Source: JABDGV01 sp964577935
Lineage (GTDB): Bacteria > Chlamydiota > Chlamydiia > Chlamydiales > FEN-1388
Length of the DNA stretch: 64,000 bases
Direction of reading: 5' to 3'
Assembly: GCA_964577935.1 (NCBI GenBank)
Contig: CAZOAJ010000001.1
Coordinates: 62,001-126,000, forward strand
In this document: positions 18,131-27,400 of the stretch, in pieces
Layout of the letters: each line of letters begins with the position of its first letter
Numbering within the stretch: the stretch's first letter is position 1
Notes under the pieces: model-generated
What the model was told of the DNA's origin: nothing
Seen by the model: only the letters and a program-made list of their open reading frames with translations
Databases searched by the model: none
Position numbers and translations under genes: made by a program

Positions 18131-18828
18131 TTCATTATAGTCTTGGTCGACTCAAGAGATTTATTCAGTACGTTAGAGAAAAATTCGAGCTCGGTCTGGA
18201 CAAAACCTAATCTGACTTGTACTCCGAGGAGTGTCTCAGGTTTGAGTTTGTTCTTTTCAAGATGAAGTTCTTTTATTCCTGAAAGGAGGCCATCGAGATG
18301 CTTTTCTCCTTCAGTCAGTAGTCCTAAGAAGCGCAAAAGGGGAGGTCTGCTTGTCACATCAATAGCTGTCTTAGTCTCTACTCCGGTGACTTGAGATAGT
18401 GCTTGATTCAAATAACGATCGACATGCTGGATAGACGTAGTCATTGCAGCTCTGTCGGGAGCTGTTGGCGTGTGATCGATATTCTGTTGGAGAGTTTCGA
18501 TCGTTGAAGCGAACTTGTTGCGTGTCAATTCGGCTTTATCTATGACTTGCTGAGGAGTCGGAGGTGAAATAGACTGCTCAATTGCTCCTGATTTTGAAGC
18601 TAAATCTAAAAGCGAAGGCCTTTGGGTTCCGGAAGTCTCAGCTATCGGTTGGGGCTCGGCAAGTTTTTCAGCCTGAATTTTCGTCGGATCTGCTTTGGCA
18701 TATGCCTCGTCAAATTTTACACGAGAATTCTCGGTCATATCCAGCGCTTTGTCTTGAAGTCCAGACGACGTGCTGAGGCCGACCTTTTCAATCTTCTCGA
18801 TTTTATCTTCTTTAAATTGGTTACTCAT
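18118..18828 (-). CDS. CT668-like T3SS-cluster protein of unknown function
   Basis: A 236-residue soluble, mainly helical protein in the position of C. trachomatis CT668 (between the CdsG gene and sctN). No domain is recognised. It is rich in K, E, L and T, with an amphipathic helical C-terminal half (LLRFLGLLTEGEKHLDGLLSGIKELHLEKN, split by a PE-x-LLGVQ turn). The ATG at 18828 is preferred; a GTG two codons upstream is possible. The last codons and stop are part of the 30-bp palindrome. A role as T3SS chaperone or cytosolic component is a guess from context. Confidence 0.75.
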   Translation of the reverse strand: MSNQFKEDKIEKIEKVGLSTSSGLQDKALDMTENSRVKFDEAYAKADPTKIQAEKLAEPQPIAETSGTQRPSLLDLASKSGAIEQSISPPTPQQVIDKAELTRNKFASTIETLQQNIDHTPTAPDRAAMTTSIQHVDRYLNQALSQVTGVETKTAIDVTSRPPLLRFLGLLTEGEKHLDGLLSGIKELHLEKNKLKPETLLGVQVRLGFVQTELEFFSNVLNKSLESTKTIMNVQI

Positions 18829-18926
18829 ATCCACCCACAGAATAATGTAAGGTGATTGTATCTTGATTCACAAGTTATACGGAACAAGAAGGAATACTAA
18901 TAGCTCGAAATCTCAAGGTCGAAGTC

Positions 18927-18945
18927 TCAGAGAAAAATTCTCTGA
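18927..18945 (-). other. Small hairpin in CdsG/CT668 gap
   Basis: TCAGAGAA (18927-18934) pairs with TTCTCTGA (18938-18945) around AAA, in the 230-bp gap upstream of the CT668-like gene. A second small inverted repeat (TCCCG/CGGGA) follows near 18967. They may be leader RNA structure. Confidence 0.35.
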
Positions 18946-19058
18946 AAAGACGACCTGGAAACATGTCCCGTAAATTTTTCGGGATAGCTCCTTTAGGAAC
19001 CTTTTCAAGGAGATAAGGTATAAAAGAGCAACCCTTTTTGGGGTATGTCTCACTATTT

Positions 19059-19517
19059 CTATTCTTTTTCCTGTCCGCTTTCTTGCGCAGCAACTGAAAA
19101 AGGCGAATTTTTTGAGGTCAAATCGGCAGTAGCCCAGTTTATACAGACTTCTGAAAGATTTCTAATGGTCGGATCATCGCTTTTTTCTTTTGCGTCTAAG
19201 ATGAGCTTTTCTCCTTGAGCCCGTTTATTTTTTGTAAGGAGAAAACACACCCCTAAAAGAGCCTGAGCTAGATAATGCGAAGGATCTTTTTTTAAAATCT
19301 CTTCGAAAATTTTCGTTGCATCAGACACCTGCAACTTGTTAAGAGCTATGTACCCCATTCCTAGCTGAGCAGCTGGATTATCAGGGTTAAGCATCTCTGC
19401 AGCCTTGAAGAGCCTTCGAGCTGCAATTTCATCTAGCTGCTTAACAGCCACAAATCCCGCCTCAATAAAGAGCGCATAATCTTCTACAAAGTACTCAAGA
19501 ATGCTTTCGTCACCCAT
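19059..19517 (-). CDS. CdsG-like needle co-chaperone (TPR)
   Basis: A 152-residue protein in the CT667 (CdsG) position. It shows TPR-type helix pairs (GFVAVKQLDEIAARRLFKAAE, AAQLGMGYIALNKLQVSDA, YLAQALLGVCFLLTKNKRAQ), as in YscG. In Chlamydia, CdsG with CdsE binds the needle subunit CdsF and keeps it from polymerising in the cytoplasm. ATG six bases after GAGG. It lies directly downstream of sctF, with a 114-bp gap holding a duplicated CATATCCGG. Confidence 0.85.
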   Translation of the reverse strand: MGDESILEYFVEDYALFIEAGFVAVKQLDEIAARRLFKAAEMLNPDNPAAQLGMGYIALNKLQVSDATKIFEEILKKDPSHYLAQALLGVCFLLTKNKRAQGEKLILDAKEKSDDPTIRNLSEVCINWATADLTSKNSPFSVAAQESGQEKE

Positions 19518-19631
19518 GTGCGCCTCATGCGATTGTTGTCAGGTGTTCGTCTCATCTTATAACATATCCGGACACAGCGTTTAAGCCATATCCGGAAAAT
19601 GATAAGCATGCCACAAAGGACATCAAAGCTA

Positions 19632-19898
19632 TTACGCTTTAATGTTCCTAGCCATTGAGTTAATCGAAGTGTTCATCGCTGAAATAACTGATGTGGACAT
19701 TTCAGACATTTGCGAAAGTTTGTTCATTGCCATTTGCAAGTCAAACATATCAGCAATACTCATCGCACTCTTCTTGCTGCGGATCAAGTTAATCTTTGAT
19801 TTAGCAATTGATGAAAGCATCTGAATCGCTTGAATCAAATCACTAAAGTAAACCTGAGTATGGGTACTTAACCAAGTAGTTCCACCACCACTAGCCAT
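19632..19898 (-). CDS. sctF: T3SS needle subunit SctF (CdsF)
   Basis: An 88-residue helical protein in the CT666 (CdsF) position. The N-terminus is small and polar (MASGGGTTW), followed by two amphipathic helices separated by a turn (SAMSIADMF) and a C-terminal helix ending NTSINSMARNIKA, the needle-subunit hairpin architecture. Length equals the family norm (about 83). It has a strong SD (AAGGAG seven bases from ATG), and two tandem hairpins in its leader, as fits a highly made structural protein. It is polymerised outside the cell through the secretin. Confidence 0.93.
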   Translation of the reverse strand: MASGGGTTWLSTHTQVYFSDLIQAIQMLSSIAKSKINLIRSKKSAMSIADMFDLQMAMNKLSQMSEMSTSVISAMNTSINSMARNIKA

Positions 19899-20011
19899 AA
19901 TAAACTCCTTAAAGATCCAAAGTCATATCTTGAGTGGCATGCTTGCCGTTTCAAAGAGACTATGGATACTTCTCATATTGAGAGTGTTTTTTCATTCTTC
20001 ATCTTCTCAGC

Positions 20012-20075
20012 AGGGCTGTCATTATCAGCCCTACTGCAGTGGGGGCTTGTGTGCTTGTTATAACCCGCAAGCCCC
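20012..20075 (-). promoter_or_regulatory. Two tandem hairpins in the sctF leader
   Basis: On the minus strand the RNA first meets GGGGCTTG/CAAGCCCC (20042-20049 with 20068-20075) and then AGGGCTG/CAGCCCT (20012-20018 with 20026-20032), in the 212-bp gap between the CdsE-like stop and the sctF ATG. Neither has a U tract. Such hairpins could protect a processed sctF transcript and raise needle output over flanking genes. Confidence 0.5.
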
Positions 20076-20110
20076 AAATTTATTCCTTGCTTCTCTTATC
20101 GAGAACCAGA

Positions 20111-20371
20111 TTACAATTTTCGCTTCGACTGAGGTTCTTGAGAAGCTCGGCTCAACACAATCGCAAGCCCATGGTAGCCATTAAGGAGAATTGATAGTTT
20201 GTCAAACTCTTCCTTTTTGCTTCCCTTTCTTAAATATTCTTTAATTCGAAGTATTCGAGATTCGATTCGTGAAGCGAGTTCGCGTCTTTTGGCTTCGTCT
20301 TTGAGATCTTTTTCTAAGTCGAACTGGAAGAGATTTTTCTCTTGCCCAGGTTTCTTTTCCATTCCGAACAT
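20111..20371 (-). CDS. CdsE-like needle chaperone
   Basis: An 86-residue charged helical protein in the CT665 (CdsE) position, matching it in length (83). The sequence (FQFDLEKDLKDEAKRRELASRI, then RILRIKEYLRKGSKKEEFDKL and LNGYHGLAIVLSRA) forms helices like those of YscE partners. With CdsG it is expected to hold the needle subunit in soluble form. The ATG is nine bases after GGAG. Confidence 0.85.
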   Translation of the reverse strand: MFGMEKKPGQEKNLFQFDLEKDLKDEAKRRELASRIESRILRIKEYLRKGSKKEEFDKLSILLNGYHGLAIVLSRASQEPQSKRKL

Positions 20372-20441
20372 ATCCGCATCGCTCCTTCGCTATAATCTTT
20401 TGCTTCTACACTCTTTACCCCTATAAGGGATTCTAACTCTA

Positions 20442-22610
20442 TCACCTATTAAAATCAATTTTATATTTAACATCATCTTTTTCGAGATAGACGGCATTAG
20501 AAGTTATATCTGTAATTTGCATTCCATCGAGGATATCTCCTTTAGAGAGAATCTTTCCTCCGATAACGACCGTTAATGCGCCTTTACGCTGTGAATAGCC
20601 TGTCACTGGGTATTTTGTTGTGATATTAATGACGGCTTCTTCTTTTGCTGAAGAGGTAACGGTTACTTGTACTCCACGAACTCCTGGGACTGCCTTAATT
20701 TTATTGAGCAGCTCATCAAATTGGGGTTGTCGCTCACCTGAGATCGCACCTTTCAAAGTTAAAATCCCTGATGAAAATGAAGGTAACACAGTTCTAAATC
20801 CCGCATCTGTCAGAAGCTTTGTTACCTGTGAAATTAAATCCTCTTCAACAACAACTCGTTTTTCTAGCAGGTCAACGTAGGGAAAATTTTGAGAGAGGTA
20901 GTCATAGAGTTCGTCTGCTTGCTGGCGTGTGCGTAAAAATCCTGAAACGATATACCTTCCAGCTGCTGGCGAGCTAATAGTAATGCCTTTCCAAGCGGGA
21001 TTTTTGGCTAAAATTTGATTACTCTCTCTCCAGACAAGCTCATCGATCACGATATTTGAGGAGTCGATGCTTGAAATGAACTTGAGCTGTTGAAGATTGT
21101 CGAGGATTTTACTCCGATCAACGGTAGTTAATACGTGTCCTACTAAGAGAAGTCGATTATTTGTTGGATTGAAACTGTATCGAACGGTCGGAAATTCCTG
21201 GAGCGCCTGCGAGATAACTGTTTCAGCATTAAGTGCGTGTGGTCGTTCGATCTCTTCCGTTTGGAAAAGAAGTGTAGTTCCAACGCCAATTACAAGTATA
21301 ATGCCCGAAACAACAGCAAGGATTGCAAGTGAACTTATAGCATGAGCTGCCTTTGCCTGTCTTTTTTCTTCTTCTTTGATTTTTTCAACTTCTGATTGAA
21401 GTGGAGCCAAGACGGCTTGCTGGATTGGCCCTAAGGCTTCATCTCTTTGTTCTTGTGGAGATTTGGGTAATTCCTTCTGAGCCCAAGGCTCTTGTCCTCG
21501 TTCTTTATCCCCCATCTGGCTCGTAATATCGGTTTCTGTACGCTTTTCTGTCTCACTCTGTGTGTTTGGTTGGCTCGATACAGATTGAGCTTGCTGGGGC
21601 GATTGCTGAGACATGCTAAAGGTAGGAGCTACAAGAGTTTTTCTTTCTCCCTCTTTATCTACGAGAATAAAAGAAGTTGTTCCCAGTGTTAAAAGAGAAG
21701 TTCCAACGACTTGCTTTTTTCCAATGAGTTTTTCGCTATCTATTAACGTCCCATTTCTACTGCCTAAGTCCTCTACAATGGCTCTATCTTTGGTATCAAT
21801 GATTAAGCGAGCATGCTGGCGGGATACGCTCAAATCTTGAAAGAAAATATCGCATGAAGATGGATCGCTTCCAATCAGATAGGTTGTCCCGCTTTGTAGT
21901 GAGAATTCAGCTCCCGAATTTGGACCCGAAAGAACTTTGAGAAGCCATCGACCTTCAGCATCAAGTAGGTCGAAGTCGACGTGTATTAGCTCTTCATGCT
22001 CATCATGTTTTTCAGTCTCATGCATTGTAGGTGATGTGTCAGATTGTTGCGGGGAGTGCGTTTGAGTAGATTCTTCGACAGGTTCAGATATAATTTCTTG
22101 TTTGGTGTCTGACTGATGCTGAAGAGGCGCCATTTGCGAGGGGGCTTCCGCAAGATCTTCAGTACGTTCACTCTCAGGAACTTCTGGAAGAGCGTTGATT
22201 TCATTAAGAGTGTCCGTTTGAAGCTCCTTCGGAGCTTCTTCTATGGAATCTTCATTGTCGGATAGCCCTTCCTTTTGAGGGGATATTGCTGTAGAAGAAA
22301 CTTGATCAGAAGGTGTTTCTTTGGGATCTTGATTCTCGTCAGAGACAGTATCTTTTATGTCGGTATAAGTATTTACATCTGATTCGGAGGAGGGATTTTG
22401 TTGTTGCTCGGCTTGGAGCTCCATTTGTCCAGGCTCAGATGCTTTTAATATATCTATAGATGGTTTTTTGAGATCCTTGTCCTCGTCCTGATTCTGATTC
22501 TGATCCTGGCCAGAGTCAGGTGCGTGCGGAGCGACCTCATCATTATTTGATGGTTGCGTATGTGGCTCAGTGGTCATGTCCCGACTAGGGTCTTCTTTTT
22601 CGTCTGCCAT
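20442..22610 (-). CDS. sctD: T3SS inner-membrane ring protein SctD (CdsD)
   Basis: A roughly 722-residue SctD homologue in the CT664 (CdsD) position. The first 220 residues are acidic and Q/E/P-rich low complexity. An FHA domain follows (about 225-325: YLIGSDPSSCDI, LSVSRQHARL, DLGSRNGTLI), a phosphothreonine reader that could respond to the kinase in this cluster. One membrane span lies near 435-457 (AISSLAILAVVSGIILVIG). The periplasmic part has ring-building BON/YscD repeats (VSGFLRTRQQADELYDYL, LTLKGAISG). The start may be this ATG or an in-frame GTG seven codons upstream. The protein forms the inner-membrane ring facing the secretin. Confidence 0.93.
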   Translation of the reverse strand: MADEKEDPSRDMTTEPHTQPSNNDEVAPHAPDSGQDQNQNQDEDKDLKKPSIDILKASEPGQMELQAEQQQNPSSESDVNTYTDIKDTVSDENQDPKETPSDQVSSTAISPQKEGLSDNEDSIEEAPKELQTDTLNEINALPEVPESERTEDLAEAPSQMAPLQHQSDTKQEIISEPVEESTQTHSPQQSDTSPTMHETEKHDEHEELIHVDFDLLDAEGRWLLKVLSGPNSGAEFSLQSGTTYLIGSDPSSCDIFFQDLSVSRQHARLIIDTKDRAIVEDLGSRNGTLIDSEKLIGKKQVVGTSLLTLGTTSFILVDKEGERKTLVAPTFSMSQQSPQQAQSVSSQPNTQSETEKRTETDITSQMGDKERGQEPWAQKELPKSPQEQRDEALGPIQQAVLAPLQSEVEKIKEEEKRQAKAAHAISSLAILAVVSGIILVIGVGTTLLFQTEEIERPHALNAETVISQALQEFPTVRYSFNPTNNRLLLVGHVLTTVDRSKILDNLQQLKFISSIDSSNIVIDELVWRESNQILAKNPAWKGITISSPAAGRYIVSGFLRTRQQADELYDYLSQNFPYVDLLEKRVVVEEDLISQVTKLLTDAGFRTVLPSFSSGILTLKGAISGERQPQFDELLNKIKAVPGVRGVQVTVTSSAKEEAVINITTKYPVTGYSQRKGALTVVIGGKILSKGDILDGMQITDITSNAVYLEKDDVKYKIDFNR

Positions 22611-22778
22611 GAGATCCGATTTATGTTCCACGTATCTGGAAATTCCTCTGGAATCGTTTTATCGCATGAGCTCCAGTAATTTCTCAATTACTTTAACTGA
22701 ATGATTCGTGTTTTTTAGTTTGAAAATTGCTGATTTCGCTAAATGTCTCTCACAAAATAACCAATATTGATAATCAAT

Positions 22779-23171
22779 TCAATCATTTGGATGCCTGCGT
22801 AATTCTTCCTGCCAAAAAACTATAACGTTTACGAAATCTTCTATTTGGTCGCGGAACTCTCTATAGTTGCGCACAATAGGAAGGTTAAGAGTTAATACAA
22901 TTTCATCTCCCTGCTCGTTTAATCCCAGCACTGCTCGCCTAGTAAGCTGACCAAGAAAATTTCCTTGGAGCATTTTTGCCATGAACCTATCTGGCAGTTC
23001 AGAGGGTAGTTTCCCAAGGTTTGAATCGATTATAATGCCCGGAGCTGCATCAGAAATTGTAATTGGGACATCATTCAACTCAAGGCTAAAGGATGTCTGA
23101 CCTTGAGCGAGTGACACGGCCTCATCGGGGAGGAGCTCTTTGCTTAAACGTTGAATAAAATCAGAGAACAT
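22779..23171 (-). CDS. Scc4-like T3SS chaperone (CT663-like)
   Basis: A 130-residue protein in the position and of the length of C. trachomatis CT663 (Scc4, 133 residues). It has the class I chaperone look: LNDVPITIS, LGKLPSEL, ILTLNLPIVRNYREFRDQIEDFVNVIVFWQEEL with alpha-beta-beta-beta-alpha order. Scc4 pairs with Scc1 on the gatekeeper CopN and also binds RNA polymerase sigma-66 region 4. ATG four bases after AGAGG. A strong terminator separates it from the translocon operon upstream. Confidence 0.82.
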   Translation of the reverse strand: MFSDFIQRLSKELLPDEAVSLAQGQTSFSLELNDVPITISDAAPGIIIDSNLGKLPSELPDRFMAKMLQGNFLGQLTRRAVLGLNEQGDEIVLTLNLPIVRNYREFRDQIEDFVNVIVFWQEELRRHPND

Positions 23172-23233
23172 ATAACCTCTTTGAAAATCATATCAAAATC
23201 ATATGCTATGTATTCGTGAATTCCCATAAATAC

Positions 23234-23285
23234 AAAAAAAGACCAGAGAGAAGATTTCTTATACTCCATCCTCTCTGGTCTTTTT
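23234..23285 (-). terminator. Strong bidirectional terminator between T3SS loci
   Basis: A perfect 10-bp GC-rich stem (GACCAGAGAG 23241-23250 with CTCTCTGGTC 23271-23280) is flanked by A7 and T5, so it has a U tract on both strands. On the minus strand it ends the lcrH-copB-copD transcript before the scc4-to-sctC operon begins. Confidence 0.9.
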
Positions 23286-23340
23286 CAGACAAAAGATCAA
23301 AACCTTACACCCCATGGTAAAACTCCATTAAAGGAGGTCT

Positions 23341-24333
23341 TTACCTTCTTGAAGTAGCCTGCTGTAGCGCTTCAGCCATTTGCATAAGCTTTTCTATAAT
23401 GCGCGTTTTGCTTCCCTGATCCTCATCAATTTTACGTGTAGTCTCAGTAAGGGTTTGAAGGCATTGCTGCATTATCCCCTTTGCGCTCTCATAGAGCGAT
23501 TTTATTTCGGCATAGCCGGCCTGATCGATAAGAAATTTCGCTTTAAGTGTTTTTCCGGCAGCATCGGTAAGCGATCCAAAGGTGTTTTCCACTTGGCTCA
23601 TTTCGATATTGATATTCTTTTTGACTTCGAGTTTTTCTGAGTCTGTCATTCCATCTTTCATCTGCGAGCGTTCTTTGGATATTTTCAATCCTAGCATTAA
23701 TCCTGAAAAGACGACTTTTCCAATAGCCATTCCAGCTTCTACCTGCTCTGCATATGCTTGTGCCATATATTGAGCCTTTTCTTGTTGGCCAATCGATTTT
23801 GTTAACTGAGCAATCTCTACAGCCATTTGAGTGATAGCGGCCATGTATTTTTGCTCTAATTGGGCATCCGCAAGGCGCATTTTAGACTGGAGCTTGGCAA
23901 TTTCTCCAAGAGCAAAAAGAAAGTCGACAATCGCGTTGATCTGCATGTAGAGATTCTTCGGACCAACTTTATTGTCATCTCCGCCACCACCTTCACTTGC
24001 TGAAACCGATTTTCTTAAATACTCACGAACCTGAACTAAGTCTCCTATGGCTTTTTCATAATATCCCTTGAGAAGGGCTTGATCTGGAGGTTCTAAAGCA
24101 GGCTCGCCAAGAGATTTTGGGGCAACCGGTAGGTTATTGCTAATGCCTGAAGTAGTCGTGTTTGCGGTAGGGGATATTTGATCTATACTTTCCAGCATTT
24201 GAAATCCCGTAGGGCCAAGATCTGGGAGTTTTTCTAAAGAAGGGCCCTGGCCATAACCTGTTCCTGGAGGTGGTAAAAAATTGCCCATATCATAGGGCTT
24301 GTCTGGATGTCCTTGACTTGCACCGATTCCCAT
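23341..24333 (-). CDS. CopD-like minor translocator
   Basis: A 330-residue protein last in an lcrH-copB-copD type operon. A glycine/proline-rich N-terminus (to about 80) is followed by long helices with heptads (IAKLQSKMRLADAQLEQKYMAAI, VEIAQLTKSIGQQEKAQ). There is one moderately hydrophobic segment (AGMAIGKVVFSGLMLGLKI, near 200-220) and a C-terminal amphipathic coil (IMQQCLQTLTETTRKI). This is the layout of YopD/CopD pore proteins, which insert into the host or vacuole membrane with the major translocator. ATG seven bases after GGAGGAG. Identity rests on order and architecture, not on a recognised signature. Confidence 0.72.
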   Translation of the reverse strand: MGIGASQGHPDKPYDMGNFLPPPGTGYGQGPSLEKLPDLGPTGFQMLESIDQISPTANTTTSGISNNLPVAPKSLGEPALEPPDQALLKGYYEKAIGDLVQVREYLRKSVSASEGGGGDDNKVGPKNLYMQINAIVDFLFALGEIAKLQSKMRLADAQLEQKYMAAITQMAVEIAQLTKSIGQQEKAQYMAQAYAEQVEAGMAIGKVVFSGLMLGLKISKERSQMKDGMTDSEKLEVKKNINIEMSQVENTFGSLTDAAGKTLKAKFLIDQAGYAEIKSLYESAKGIMQQCLQTLTETTRKIDEDQGSKTRIIEKLMQMAEALQQATSRR

Positions 24334-24475
24334 ATGTCTCCTCCTTCTTCTTGAAACAAGGTCTATAGACCCTATCTTTCCGAAGAGCTTGATTCTTATT
24401 CATTAACGATCGGCCCTTCCGTCTTGTTTGTGCAGTAAATGCAACAGACAGACGAGTCGGGCATTTTTTTAGTTT

Positions 24476-27400
24476 CTATCGACCTGCGCTATAAAATTTT
24501 TCACTCGATCGCTGGGCCGATTCAACCATGGATGCAAAAAGGTTTAAAAGGGCATCCATCTGCTCCTTCATTTCTTTTGATGACTGAACAATACCATCTA
24601 ATACCTTGTCGTAGATTCCCTTGCTTTGAGACTTTGCTGTTTCCAGCAGGGCTTCTAAGGAAGCAAGGTCCTCAGCTATTGTCCCCATCTGCTTCAGGCT
24701 TTCTGCTTTTTGAAGCGATGTGCTGATTTTAACTCCAGATGCAATCGCCTCAAGAACTTTTTGAAGGACTTCAAGGGCGGTAATGCATAATTCAGCAGCG
24801 TTTTTGCTTCCGGTGATGTAATTTTTTAAATTAGTGATCATTTTCAATATTTGCTGATAGTCTTGGAGAGCAACCTTACCGCTCGATTCACCGACTTTGG
24901 TTCCTGTTCCTATTCCTTCAAAAAGAGCTGTCTTGAACTCTTCCCATTTTTTACCGACAGCTCGAGCCGGAGCCAATAGGAGATTTTTAATCTTTTCACC
25001 GATCGCTAAAGCCGCATCCTTAACTATTCGAGTAGTCATTGTATCTCCGGCCTTAAGTAAGCTTAAGAATGTTTTGAACTCCATATATTTTTCATAAATC
25101 TGCCCAGGTAAGTTCTTTAGAAATGGCCCTATGCCATTAAAAAACTCCTTAATGTTATTTAAGCCTTCCTTCACTGTATTCAATGTGCTTTTCATGGCAC
25201 TCAGTAAACCACCGCTTTGCTGAATTGTGGTTCCGACAGACTTAAGAATGCTTCCAGCGGCAAAAACAGCCGTAACTCCTATTCCAAGCCCAAAGCTTAC
25301 CCACATAGCTATTGTGGCAGCTTCTTCATCGGATTTCTTTGCTGCTTTGGCAATTGCCTGGACTGCATAAAAGAGAATGTTAGAGCTTATGATTGCCTGA
25401 GCAAACATCGAGACAACTTGAAGTCCAGCAGATGTAGTGAACAATCCTCCGCCAAGAGCTGCAAGGGTTGATCCTACACTTGCGAGACTTGCTCCGAAAC
25501 GTACTACCCCGACAACGGCGCATGTTCCAAGGGTGAGCACACTAAGAAGTATCAATATAGCTAGGTTAACAGCTATTTGGATGCCTGCACGAGCGGCTGG
25601 GGGCATTCCTGGGCTAACGGCATCAAAAAAGCTATCCCACATCCCTTTGCCTATCGTCCACGTGCAGATAGCGTCTGCCACAGCGGCTACCACAAGAGCC
25701 ACCGCTATGACAGCTGCCATCGTGAGAAAAATGAGTTTTGCTGCAATCGCTCCAGTTATGGCTGAAGCGCCGCCAGTTGGAATTGCGGCAATGAGCGACA
25801 CAACAATTACAACAACGGCAACTATGGCAAGTACAATACAGATAATAGGCATCAAGATTTTAAGGACTTGCGCTTTATATATGTCCTTAAGCCCTTGCAC
25901 GTACTGAGTGTTAATTTTTTCGATCGATTTCGTATAGACCTTATTGGCAATTTGCAGCTGTTCGCTTACTGAAGCCATTCGGCTTTGGGATTGGTCTTGA
26001 GTGAGTCGTCCCTCGAGTTCACAAATTTTGGCTCGAACTTGAGATAAGAATGCTAAAGCTGCAGAAAAAGCTTTTAGGTAATCCACAACAATGTGTTTCG
26101 TTTCTTTATTCATGGGGAGTGGATCTTTTGATGCCATTGCAGTCTTATGCATAAGCGCATCAAATACAATATCAGGATCGGTCGACCTGAGTTGTTTATC
26201 AAGCTGTTCATTGTTGATTTCGGAGATCGACGTGGCCATTTGTGGGAGAATAACAATCAGTGTTGCTTGCGGAATTCCGGTAGATGCAAGGTATGGAATT
26301 GTTTCTTCAAGAAGCTTTTCTATGACTTTTGGGTCATTTGATCGGAGTTCGGTAAGAGCTCCATCGCTATTTTTTTCGGTCAGAATTTTTGCTAAGGCAA
26401 GAGAAAGTTTTTCGCGATCGGAAGAGGTGAGTTTATTAGACCCTGGAAGATTTGAGAGTAGTTGATTAAGAACTGCTTGTGCTTGTTGAGGATCATCTCC
26501 ATTCAAGCCGATAAATTCTTTGCTTGGGGCCTCAGCGTAGCTATTGAGTTCTAAATTGGTCCTATAGATTTTCTCTGAAATATCCGCCAATGCTCCCTCT
26601 ACGGAATTCTTGGTATCGCCATCGGAGTCTTTAACTTCGTCCTGAAGCATCAAGGAAAGAGTGATCATAATAAGAGGATCTGACGACGATTTTAGACCTG
26701 TAGTTCCTCCTAAGGTGTTTCCTTGTGAAATTTTTTCGGAGAGAGTGTTCAACAGTTTTTTCACGGTTTCGACTTGATTTGGCGAGATTGCTCCCCAATT
26801 AACCATTTCAGAAATGGCCTTAAAGATAACTTTTGGATCGTTTGACTGAAGTTTTTTATGGGTATTTAACGTTTCTTCAGAGAGAGGAGATCCCATCGTC
26901 AGAACTTTATTCAGGAGTTCTTTTGGAGAGAGTTCCTGATCAGAAGCCTCAGAGCTCATCGCTTCTTGTCGGGACTCTCCGCCTCGGCTAATAATTTTTG
27001 AGTTGATGATTGCAGCATAGCTTGTCGATGCTTTGTCTCTATTTTGAAGAATTGGAGGAGCCGATAGGGAAGGATCTGACGAGGACCGTTCGATGTCTTC
27101 AAATGACATATCATCCGATATCTGGGCGCCTGAGCGAGCAAATTCACGATCTTCGATCGATCCTTGAATTGTTGTTTTTAAAGCCATTGCTGGAGCGATA
27201 AGATCCCCGAGTAAGAAGAGGGGGATAAGACTTTTGAAGGATGTTTGCGGATTCACGTTTAGAGAAGGTTCTTCAAGGATAGGAGCATTTGTCTTAGGTT
27301 CTGCGCGATGAATAGGTCTTTTGCTGTCATGTCGTGTTACATTATCTTGTATGGCAGCAAGAAGGTCTTCTCCTTGTTGGTTAACAACTTCGATCGTGCC

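Noticed and set aside
25437..25907. 156-codon open frame on the plus strand, Thr/Ala-rich
   Set aside because: Antisense to the hydrophobic region of the CopB-like gene; the composition follows from the opposite frame.
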